Part shown: in pieces, positions 27,765 through 36,754 of the stretch
Layout: the number at the start of each line of letters is the position of its first letter
Position numbering within the stretch: position 1 is the stretch's first letter
Assembly: GCA_017415185.1 (NCBI GenBank)
Contig: JAFQHZ010000042.1
Location: forward strand, 56,065 to 120,064
Source: Candidatus Gastranaerophilales bacterium
GTDB lineage: Bacteria > Cyanobacteriota > Vampirovibrionia > Gastranaerophilales > Gastranaerophilaceae
DNA length: 64,000 nucleotides
Direction: 5' to 3'
Notes under the pieces: generated by a model
Database searches by the model: none
What the model saw: only the letters and a program-made list of their open reading frames with translations
What the model was told of the DNA's origin: nothing
Translations under genes and position numbers: made by a program

Positions 27765-27977
27765 TTAATTTGTTGTTTTAGTGAAATTTATTTCATATCC
27801 TAGTTTTTCAAGAATAATTGAAATTTCGTTGGCATTCAGGGTGCCTTTTTTGAGTTTTGAAGATAAATTTTGCACGGAGTATGGTTTACCTTTTTTCTCA
27901 GAAATATATTCAGCTAAAGCTGTTAAAGTTACACAGCTATTTAAAGCGAGCTTTCTTAATTCAATTCCTATATTCAT
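27765..27977 (-). CDS. Small HTH DNA-binding protein
   Basis: 70 residues. IGIELRKLALNSCVTLTALA, then EKKGKPYSVQNLSSKLKKGTL and IILEKLGYEINF: a compact lambda-repressor-like fold seen in a family of short phage/host regulators. It is divergent from a 72-residue gene of unknown function, with an extremely AT-rich 115-bp region between them that contains several AATTGAAA-like repeats that may be its sites. Confidence 0.7.
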   Translation of the reverse strand: MNIGIELRKLALNSCVTLTALAEYISEKKGKPYSVQNLSSKLKKGTLNANEISIILEKLGYEINFTKTTN

Positions 27978-28030
27978 ACTTTAAAAGTACAACAATAATT
28001 GAAATTTAAAAATATAATTGAAAAATAAAT

Positions 28031-28059
28031 TGACAACTTTAAATTAATATTTTAAAATT
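28031..28059 (+). promoter_or_regulatory. Promoter of the 28093 gene
   Basis: Consensus -35 TTGACA (28031-28036), 17 nt, -10 TAAAAT (28054-28059). Confidence 0.6.
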
Positions 28060-28092
28060 CAATTAATAATTTAAAAATATTAAAAGGGAAAA

Positions 28093-28311
28093 ATGAGAAA
28101 AATTAAAATAGAAAAAATACAGAATAAAATGTTAATTGTTGGAGTAAAAATATCTATAATATATAGTTTGTTGTTGATACTGCAGGAATATTTGGAGAAT
28201 TATGGAAATTCTGAAGTAATTGATGCTCAAAATTTGCTAATTGTTGCATTAAAAGAATTTAAAGAGCTTAAAAAGAGATTTGATAAAGTAGAACAAATTT
28301 TAAATATTTAA
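28093..28311 (+). CDS. Small hypothetical protein, 72 residues
   Basis: Basic N-terminus, a hydrophobic stretch MLIVGVKISIIYSLLLILQEY, and a charged helical C-terminus (LKEFKELKKRFDKVEQIL). GGGA lies 5 nt before the ATG and a consensus -35 upstream. No family recognised. Divergent from the HTH gene, so the two may form a small regulated pair. Confidence 0.55.
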   Translation: MRKIKIEKIQNKMLIVGVKISIIYSLLLILQEYLENYGNSEVIDAQNLLIVALKEFKELKKRFDKVEQILNI

Positions 28312-28325
28312 AAAAAGAGTTGAAA

Positions 28326-29135
28326 CTATTTTTCTTGCATTGATTTTTCTAGCCATTCATCTGCTCTTGCGCCTGTAAATATTTTTCCGTCTGCTCTAAT
28401 TCCAAAACCAAATGGACATTCATTTACGCAATCTTCTTTGGTTGCATTTTCCGGTACGCCATCAATATCCATGCAAAAAACTTTATATTTATAATCCATA
28501 CCAAAATTATTATAAAATGTTGGTGGGTTTTGGTTTGGTGGAGAAAAAAGTCTTTCTCCGCCGGTTTTGATACCAAAAGTTGTTTTAGGCGACGGGTCGT
28601 AATACCAAATATCATTGGTTGTGATGATTTGTTTTTGCGTAACTCCATAATCAAAAGGTTTTTGTTGACAACCTCTATCAACAGCTTCTTTTCTGTTTGC
28701 TATATATTCAGCACTAACTTCTTTTCCGTTGCAGTTTGCAATTTGCTCCGCATAACTGCTTGAAGAACATTCCATTAAGCTTACAGTTAAACTCCCGCCC
28801 GTTCCATCAATCAAGGTTTCGCAGTCTATATATTTTGTTGCTGCTACATCAGCAAAGGTTTGACAAAAATATTGTTGATGCCAAGGTGTAGTTGCATGCT
28901 CACTTAAAACTGTGCCATCGGATTTGGTTCCAAGGTCGCCTTCAAGATAATATTTGTCAGAATTAACAAGTTCTCTTACGATATTGCCTAAATTATTATA
29001 TCCGTTTTTGAATTTCATTAAATTTTTGTCAGGTGTGTTATTTAATGCAACAGGAATCAAGACTGCGCTTAAAACTCCGATTACAACTAGGACAATCATT
29101 GTTTCAGCCAAAGTAAAAGCAAATTTGTTTTTCAT
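28326..29135 (-). CDS. Type IV pilin-like / pseudopilin protein
   Basis: 269 residues. Class III signal: a short basic leader MKNKFA cut before FTLAETMIVLVVIGVLSAVL, with Glu5 conserved after the cleavage site, then a hydrophobic helix that packs in the pilus core. The rest is a large extracellular domain with about ten cysteines (e.g. DCETLIDG, MECSSSSYAEQIANCNG, CMDIDGVPENATKEDCVNEC), so probably disulfide-stabilised; the late segment FGFGIRADGKIFTGARADEW resembles the tails of other Gastranaerophilales-like pilins. Assembly ATPase and prepilin peptidase are not in the window. The promoter and translation start have unusual repeats, described separately. Confidence 0.88.
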   Translation of the reverse strand: MKNKFAFTLAETMIVLVVIGVLSAVLIPVALNNTPDKNLMKFKNGYNNLGNIVRELVNSDKYYLEGDLGTKSDGTVLSEHATTPWHQQYFCQTFADVAATKYIDCETLIDGTGGSLTVSLMECSSSSYAEQIANCNGKEVSAEYIANRKEAVDRGCQQKPFDYGVTQKQIITTNDIWYYDPSPKTTFGIKTGGERLFSPPNQNPPTFYNNFGMDYKYKVFCMDIDGVPENATKEDCVNECPFGFGIRADGKIFTGARADEWLEKSMQEK

Positions 29136-29140
29136 ATCAT

Positions 29141-29157
29141 TGCTCCTTTGAGGAGCA
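29141..29157 (-). promoter_or_regulatory. Inverted repeat containing the pilin ribosome-binding site
   Basis: Perfect 7-bp arms TGCTCCT / AGGAGCA with a 3-nt loop; the AGGAG is the Shine-Dalgarno sequence 8 nt upstream of the pilin ATG. If the transcript starts upstream of 29157, the SD would be hidden in a hairpin. If it starts from the promoter at 29157-29185, only the 3' arm is transcribed and the repeat would act as a DNA operator. Confidence 0.55.
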
Positions 29158-29185
29158 TTCTAATATATATATATATATATTACAA
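29157..29185 (-). promoter_or_regulatory. Pilin promoter with a (TA)n spacer
   Basis: Minus strand: -35 TTGTAA (29185-29180), spacer of exactly 17 nt made only of alternating T and A (29179-29163), -10 TAGAAT (29162-29157). The dinucleotide tract is (AT)9 at 29163-29180. Its length directly sets the -35/-10 distance. Confidence 0.7.
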
Positions 29186-29243
29186 GGTTTTTTCAAGGAA
29201 TTAGGGCGGATGGAGGAGATTTTAATTTTATATTAAGATACGG

Positions 29244-29266
29244 CACCCTGAGCTCGTTTCAGGGTG
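29244..29266. repeat. GC-rich REP-like palindrome
   Basis: Perfect 8-bp arms CACCCTGA / TCAGGGTG around a 7-nt loop, in an otherwise AT-rich gap between two minus-strand genes. Sequences of this form are found scattered between genes in many unrelated bacterial genomes. It lacks a T tract, so it is not a standard terminator. Confidence 0.55.
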
Positions 29267-29294
29267 ACGACTTAACGATGAATTGCATTTCAAT

Positions 29295-30158
29295 CTACAT
29301 CCAGTCATTTACCTGAACTTTTTCTCCTGAACCAGTGCAGATTGCGCATTTTTCGCAATCAAGGTAATTAACTTTTGAACAATCATCAATATTTGAGCCT
29401 AATCTTGCTCTATAATCATTAACCAACATTGGGCAAGCAAAAACACCATTTTGTGATATTATTCTTGAATTTTTGCAGTCTAATTTTTCGCAATTTATTT
29501 CTTCTGTTTCAATTTGTCTTATTTCTTCATTTTTTTTGAAAAATGGGATGATTTTTAAATTGATATCGTCTAAAACAAAATTTTTCTTAGAAAAATAAGA
29601 TTGGAATTCTTCAAAAATTTCTTGTTTTGGTCTGTTTTCGTAATTCACAACACTAATGATGGGATTAAATTCGTATTTTAAAAGGCTTGAGATGGCTAAC
29701 AATGCTTTTCTGAAGCTTCCTCTGCCTCTCAGTTCGTCGTTTTTAAGCTCGTTTGTTGAATCAAGGCTGATTCGATAAATTGTTTCAAATTGGCTTTCGT
29801 CATCAATTTTTCGCAAAAATCTTGCTTTTTTGTCGTTAATCATTGTCCCATTTGACATTACTGTAACGTTTGATATTTTTAAGCACATCCTCAAAATTTG
29901 GTTAAAATCGGGGTGCATTAAGGGTTCTCCCCCTGTTAAATAAATTGATTTTAGTTTTTGTTTTTTAACCATAATTAAATTTTGTTTAATTTTGTCTAAT
30001 TGCATAAAATCTTCTTCATTTTTATAAGGATTTCTTTCAATATAGCAATGTTTACATCTTAAATTGCAAGCTTTAAAGCTTAATTGAAAAAATAAATTAT
30101 CAAGATTTTCGAGCTCAACTTTTGGTGGGGTTTTGAAAATTAATTGTTGGTTTTCCAT
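29295..30158 (-). CDS. Radical SAM protein with SPASM-like C-terminus
   Basis: 287 residues. Radical SAM CNLRCKHCY (C-x3-C-x2-C), GGEPLMHPDF and the SNGTM strand. The C-terminal 60 residues contain many cysteines (CEKLDCKN, FACPML, CEKCAICTG), as in SPASM domains that hold extra Fe-S clusters in peptide-modifying enzymes. The start is ATG 30158, with AGGAG 7 nt before it; the longer frame to 30269 has no ribosome-binding site. No obvious precursor-peptide gene is adjacent. Substrate unknown. Confidence 0.85.
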   Translation of the reverse strand: MENQQLIFKTPPKVELENLDNLFFQLSFKACNLRCKHCYIERNPYKNEEDFMQLDKIKQNLIMVKKQKLKSIYLTGGEPLMHPDFNQILRMCLKISNVTVMSNGTMINDKKARFLRKIDDESQFETIYRISLDSTNELKNDELRGRGSFRKALLAISSLLKYEFNPIISVVNYENRPKQEIFEEFQSYFSKKNFVLDDINLKIIPFFKKNEEIRQIETEEINCEKLDCKNSRIISQNGVFACPMLVNDYRARLGSNIDDCSKVNYLDCEKCAICTGSGEKVQVNDWM

Positions 30159-30316
30159 TTTTTTCTCCTTTGATTTCAAATTATTGTATAAATTAGAAAA
30201 GTAAAAATAAATTAACTGAGTGGGTATAATTATTTTTTTTGTGGAATTATATCTTTGGATTTGCTTCAAAATTATAAAAAAATTTGTTATACTGATGTCG
30301 AGAGAAAGGCGGAGTT

Positions 30317-30646
30317 ATGAGTGAACAAGCAAATTACAGCAAACGCTGGTATGATAGAGACCCCATTTTAAAAGAAGCACTTGAACTTTTAAGATTGTCA
30401 ACTGATGAACAAAAAGAGCAAGCAAAAGACTTTATGCTTAAGTTGCAAGAAGATGTTGCGGCTGATGTGATTGATAGAATTTATGAAATAATTACTCAAT
30501 ATCAAGGCAAGGGTAATCGTTGGTATGACAATGACCCTGTTATGATTAAAGCGGTTGAAATGCTTCGTCAAGCTGATCCAAAAACGCAAAGGATTGCTGC
30601 GCTTAAGCTTTTATTAGCATTAGAGCGTGGAAGCGCAATTGAATAG
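30317..30646 (+). CDS. Small helical protein with duplicated RWYDxDP motif
   Basis: 109 residues. The motif RWYDRDPILKEALELLR (from about residue 10) recurs as RWYDNDPVMIKAVEMLR (from about residue 68), each followed by a helical DEQ/DPKTQ segment, so the protein is a tandem duplication of a roughly 50-residue unit. No signal peptide. GGCGGAG before the ATG and an extended -10 (TGT-TATACT, ending 30293) support expression. Family unknown to me. Confidence 0.75.
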   Translation: MSEQANYSKRWYDRDPILKEALELLRLSTDEQKEQAKDFMLKLQEDVAADVIDRIYEIITQYQGKGNRWYDNDPVMIKAVEMLRQADPKTQRIAALKLLLALERGSAIE

Positions 30647-30650
30647 AATT

Positions 30651-30675
30651 AATGCTTCGCAATTTGCGAAGCATT
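30651..30675 (+). terminator. Hairpin between two small genes
   Basis: 11-bp stem AATGCTTCGCA / TGCGAAGCATT with a 3-nt loop. Only a short T/A stretch follows, so termination may be partial and allow read-through into the secreted-protein gene. Confidence 0.55.
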
Positions 30676-30694
30676 TAATATAAAAGGAGTTTGA

Positions 30695-31054
30695 ATGAAA
30701 AGAGTATTAAATTTTCTTTTTGCAATTTTGTTGATTTCAAGTTTTGCATGTGCTCAAAATATCGATTCAAAAGTTAATGATGCGCTTAATACTACTTCAA
30801 TGCCGACTGATGAAGAAATCATGCAAACTTTGGAAAAATTTAATTTTTCGCAAAGTCAAAAAGAACAGCTTTTTAAAGAAACAAAAAAACAACTTCAAGA
30901 AATGTATTCAACAAAAGATGCCTCAAAACTTTTGGAAGCAGTTAAGCAATATCCTGAAATGGAAGCTATTATGCCAGAACAACAAACTCAGCCAAAAAGA
31001 GTTAAAAAATACACAAATCATGACCCTTTAACAAGAAGAAGCAAACAAAATTAA
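30695..31054 (+). CDS. Small secreted protein, 119 residues
   Basis: Sec signal peptide (MKRVLNFLFAILLISSFACA, probable cut before QNID). The mature part is helical (TDEEIMQTLEKFNFSQSQKE) with a basic tail. AGGAG precedes the ATG. Cys18 lies near the cut site, but the preceding residues do not make a good lipobox. No family recognised. Upstream of gyrB but separated from it by a good promoter. Confidence 0.7.
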   Translation: MKRVLNFLFAILLISSFACAQNIDSKVNDALNTTSMPTDEEIMQTLEKFNFSQSQKEQLFKETKKQLQEMYSTKDASKLLEAVKQYPEMEAIMPEQQTQPKRVKKYTNHDPLTRRSKQN

Positions 31055-31059
31055 TAACT

Positions 31060-33569
<2,510 letters not shown>

Positions 33570-33572
33570 AAA

Positions 33573-33597
33573 AAGTCGGGTTTAGCCCGACTTTTTT
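33573..33597 (+). terminator. Bidirectional terminator after gyrB
   Basis: 8-bp stem AAGTCGGG / CCCGACTT, 5-nt loop, six T, with A7 on the opposite flank serving the convergent minus-strand operon. Confidence 0.88.
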
Positions 33598-33832
33598 ATT
33601 GATTATTTTCCATTTGTTTTTTTAGCGCAGCTTCAAGTGTTGCAATTTTATTTTCTAAAGTCTTAACTCTTAAAGAAGAATCATCCGCTCCGATTGATTT
33701 TTTTTCATATTGTCTTTTTATAATTTTAATTTCTTTTTTTAAATTTGAAATTATAAATGTATAAAAAATTGTCGCTAAAATAAAACCTGATAAAATATAG
33801 CCTGCGTCAAACAATTCAAAATTAATATTCAT
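33596..33832 (-). CDS. Small membrane protein with coiled coil
   Basis: 78 residues: one transmembrane helix (about 10-28, YILSGFILATIFYTFIISNL) followed by a basic then heptad-like helical tail (LRVKTLENKIATLEAAL). No family recognised. It is the last gene of a five-gene operon and overlaps the RluA-family gene by 11 bp. Confidence 0.7.
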   Translation of the reverse strand: MNINFELFDAGYILSGFILATIFYTFIISNLKKEIKIIKRQYEKKSIGADDSSLRVKTLENKIATLEAALKKQMENNQ

Positions 33833-34790
33833 ATTTATACTTGCTCCTTAAAAAATTTAAAACCTTAATAAAATCTTCGCTAAATTTATTTTCTTCAAGT
33901 TGAAATTCCATTTTTTCTTTTGTTTTTGGATGTTCAAAAGATAAATAATAGGATTGCAAAAGTTGTTCTTGCGTTTTTAAATTATAAAATTCATTTCTCA
34001 TGAAGCTTTTTGCGCCATATAGACTATCTCCAAAAACAGGATGTCCGATTGACGATAAATGCGCTCTTATTTGGTGTGTTCTTCCTGTTTTTAAATTGAG
34101 TTCAACTAAGCTTGCGCCTTTGTATTCTTCAATTACTTCAAAATGAGTTATCGCTTCAAGTCCTTCTTCTGACACAATCATTTTAACATCATCTTTTAGG
34201 GAGTGCAGAAGTGGCTTGTTTATAATTCCTTTTTTTTCTTCAAAATTGACCAGTGCAATTGCGAAATATTTTCTTATTGCTGATTTTTCTTTAATTTGTT
34301 TAGATAAATTTTCGTGGGCTCCGTTATTTTTAGCAGCAAGCATAATACCAGATGTATTTTTGTCGAGCCTGTGAACAATTCCTAATCTATCAAGACCACC
34401 GCAATCGGATAAAACTCCTTTCGTGTGGTATAAAAGAGCGTTTGAAAGAGTATTTTCTCTTTCAAATTTTGTTGGATGACAAAGCATATTTTTTGGTTTA
34501 TTTAAAACAATTAAATCCTCGTCTTCAAAAAGAATATCAAGCTCAAAATTCCAAGGTTTTAAGCTTAAATCTGGATTCATAAAAGAGTTTAGCTCTTTTT
34601 CTTTAAAAGTTATTATATCGTTTTGTTTTAATTTATGGCTTGTTTTTTGGATTTTTTCATTAATCAAAAAAAGCCCTTTTTCAATTGCACTGCAAATTTT
34701 TGCCCTTGGATATTTGTTTTCAAAATAATTAACTAAAAAAACATCCAGCCTTTGTTTGATATCTTTTTGTTCTATTTCAATTTTGTTCAT
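33822..34790 (-). CDS. RluA/RluD-family pseudouridine synthase
   Basis: 322 residues. N-terminal S4 RNA-binding domain (about 1-70), then the catalytic domain with the HRLDKNTSG motif (catalytic Asp) and GRTHQIRAHL. Modifies 23S rRNA and/or tRNA uridines; site unknown. It overlaps lspA by 14 bp, a pairing also common elsewhere (lspA-rluD). Confidence 0.93.
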   Translation of the reverse strand: MNKIEIEQKDIKQRLDVFLVNYFENKYPRAKICSAIEKGLFLINEKIQKTSHKLKQNDIITFKEKELNSFMNPDLSLKPWNFELDILFEDEDLIVLNKPKNMLCHPTKFERENTLSNALLYHTKGVLSDCGGLDRLGIVHRLDKNTSGIMLAAKNNGAHENLSKQIKEKSAIRKYFAIALVNFEEKKGIINKPLLHSLKDDVKMIVSEEGLEAITHFEVIEEYKGASLVELNLKTGRTHQIRAHLSSIGHPVFGDSLYGAKSFMRNEFYNLKTQEQLLQSYYLSFEHPKTKEKMEFQLEENKFSEDFIKVLNFLRSKYKYEY

Positions 34791-35250
34791 TTTTTTCCTT
34801 TTTTATATCAAGAAAAATATATGTGCAATACAAAAAAATTCCTGTGCATATCATTATATCAAAGGCATTAAAAACAGGGAAATTTACAAAATTTATTTTA
34901 ATGTAGTCAATAACATGTCCGTGTTGAAATCTTTCAATGGCGTTGCCTAGGGCGCCTGCTGAAAATATCGTCAAGGACAAAAGGCGAAGTTTGTCATTGA
35001 AAGAAACTTTTGTAAAAATTTGATATGTAATAATTAAAACGATTAAAACGCCAATAATTCCAAGAATTAAAGCTTGATTTTGAAATAAGCTGAAAGCGCT
35101 TCCTGTGTTGTTTAAGTGTGTAATTGAAAAAATGGGATTATTAATGTTTTCAATATATGAAGAAAAACTCATTTTTTTAAGTTGATTTCCAAAATCAAGA
35201 AGAATGATGGTCATTAAAAAATAAAAAATGCAGGCTTTTTTGTCTTTCAT
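34777..35250 (-). CDS. lspA: Lipoprotein signal peptidase II
   Basis: 157 residues with four hydrophobic segments. Motifs NNTGSAFSLF, GNAIERFQHGHVIDYI (first catalytic Asp) and FPVFNAFDIMI (second). It cleaves prolipoprotein leaders in the inner membrane. Start overlaps the stop of the upstream gene as TAATG. Confidence 0.95.
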   Translation of the reverse strand: MKDKKACIFYFLMTIILLDFGNQLKKMSFSSYIENINNPIFSITHLNNTGSAFSLFQNQALILGIIGVLIVLIITYQIFTKVSFNDKLRLLSLTIFSAGALGNAIERFQHGHVIDYIKINFVNFPVFNAFDIMICTGIFLYCTYIFLDIKKEKNEQN

Positions 35251-36116
35251 TAATTATTCCCCACTAAAATTTCGTTAAAATTCCTTGTTCTATCCATATT
35301 TACTCTTTTCATTAAATATGCAATTCCTAATATTTCAATTCGAGCTCGTGTTTGTTCTTCATTTAAAGAAACTTTGCTAAAGCCAATTGAAGCAACAGCA
35401 TATTCATCAAGATTTTTATCATTTGCCTTAACAACACGTTCCAATTCACCTAATTCCGGTATTTTTCTGAATTTTTCTTGGTAATCTGTTGGAGGATAAA
35501 CAATTTCTTCTCTTGAAATTGAAGCAAGAGCAATTAAGTCTTTTGGTTTTTCAATTTTTAAAGATAAATCGTAATCTTGCCCGTTTTTGATTCTAAGCGG
35601 AGTGATTAAATCCATATCAAGTTTGTTTGCAACGCCATATTTAAGGCTTGTTTCTTCCATTAAAATATCGTCATATACGATTTTCCAACTGTCGTTTTCT
35701 TTTCTTAAATAAACATTATAAACACTTGTGCCTTCAAGTTTTCCCATTTTTTCTTTTTTAATTTCTTTGATTTCAGTTGGGTATATTTTTGCGCTTGTTT
35801 TGTCAGACATTTGAACCAATGCCCAGTTTTCATTAACATTAATTGTGTTTATTTTTGTTTTGTATTTAATATTTTTGTATGCAAGATATGTTTTTTGAAG
35901 CATTTGTTCTAATTCATCCAAATTAAAACCATCCATGCTTTTGTAGTTGTCTGCATAAAAAGTTCTAATTTTTTTAATGTCATGTGCTGCCATTGCTTTA
36001 TGATGACTTTTAAGGACACTTTTAATTTCTGCTTTTGGACTTTTTTTGATAAATTCAAAAGAATAAACAGGTGACATTATAAATAAAACTAGGGTGATTA
36101 ATATTAATTTTTTCAT
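35250..36116 (-). CDS. Secreted NTF2-like (SnoaL/DUF4440) domain protein
   Basis: 288 residues. Signal peptide (MKKLILITLVLFIMSPVYSF), then an NTF2-like cone fold (about 30-140: HHKAMAAHDIKKIRTFYADN ... VYLRKENDSWKIVYDD), then a C-terminal domain of about 140 residues that I do not recognise. Start at ATG 36116 with TGAGGA upstream. Function unknown; probably periplasmic. Confidence 0.72.
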   Translation of the reverse strand: MKKLILITLVLFIMSPVYSFEFIKKSPKAEIKSVLKSHHKAMAAHDIKKIRTFYADNYKSMDGFNLDELEQMLQKTYLAYKNIKYKTKINTINVNENWALVQMSDKTSAKIYPTEIKEIKKEKMGKLEGTSVYNVYLRKENDSWKIVYDDILMEETSLKYGVANKLDMDLITPLRIKNGQDYDLSLKIEKPKDLIALASISREEIVYPPTDYQEKFRKIPELGELERVVKANDKNLDEYAVASIGFSKVSLNEEQTRARIEILGIAYLMKRVNMDRTRNFNEILVGNN

Positions 36117-36124
36117 TATTTTCC

Positions 36125-36724
36125 TCAATCTTTTTTGAATAAAAGATAATATTTTTTAAATCCGTAATATAAAACCATATCCCAATATGAGCCTTTGTCG
36201 TTAAATTCAATATAAGCTTCAGGAATTGGCGTTCTTTGGTTTTTATGACCCCATTTTGTGCCAATGAAATTCATAAACTTTTTGCTTGCTTTTTGAGAAA
36301 AAGTTGGTTTAGGATGGGGCATTTTTTCTTCATAAAATGTTTCAGGGACAATATCCTCTTCATAAACGGGAATTGTATATGAAACTTTGCCATTTTCTTT
36401 GAATAAAATATATGTTTTGCCATTTTTTTCACGAGGAGTTAAAAGATAATATCCAGGAGGAATCGTTTTAGATTTGAATACTAAATTAACTCCGCTTCTA
36501 AATAATGGATATGGCGAGTGCATATATTTTGTGTAGTCATCGGTTTGATGAGGGTCGAGCCCAAAAATATAATCAAAATCAGCTTCTTGTAATTGAGAAT
36601 ATATTTCGTCAAAATCCTTTGTTTCGTAGTTTGGGATATTCTCGTTAGCAAATGTTGAGTTCAAACTTATAATTAGCGAAAACAACAATATTAATGATGT
36701 AATTTTGAGTTTTGTGATTGCCAT
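36125..36724 (-). CDS. Secreted hypothetical protein
   Basis: 199 residues. Signal peptide (hydrophobic core LILLFSLIISLNSTFA), then a mixed alpha/beta domain with IPPGYYLLTPREKNGKTYIL and a C-terminal SYWDMVLYYGFKKYYLLFKK. No family recognised. First gene of the operon leading to lspA, and divergent from the DUF115 gene. Confidence 0.7.
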   Translation of the reverse strand: MAITKLKITSLILLFSLIISLNSTFANENIPNYETKDFDEIYSQLQEADFDYIFGLDPHQTDDYTKYMHSPYPLFRSGVNLVFKSKTIPPGYYLLTPREKNGKTYILFKENGKVSYTIPVYEEDIVPETFYEEKMPHPKPTFSQKASKKFMNFIGTKWGHKNQRTPIPEAYIEFNDKGSYWDMVLYYGFKKYYLLFKKD

Positions 36725-36754
36725 AATAACCAATCTAATGCTACCATATTGACC

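Noticed and set aside
27781..27984. 67-codon plus-strand frame opposite the HTH gene
   Set aside because: Antisense shadow of a recognisable HTH protein; no start signals.
29141..29157. RNA thermometer hiding the pilin Shine-Dalgarno sequence
   Set aside because: If the TA-spacer promoter is used, transcription begins inside the hairpin and the 5' arm is not transcribed, so an RNA hairpin cannot form; kept only as an inverted repeat.
30159..30269. Longer N-terminus for the SPASM-type radical SAM protein
   Set aside because: AGGAG lies directly before the internal ATG at 30158; the extension is not similar to radical SAM N-termini and has no ribosome-binding site.
30651..30675. Strong intrinsic terminator
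   Set aside because: The stem is strong but no real T tract follows, so I list it with reduced confidence rather than as a definite stop.
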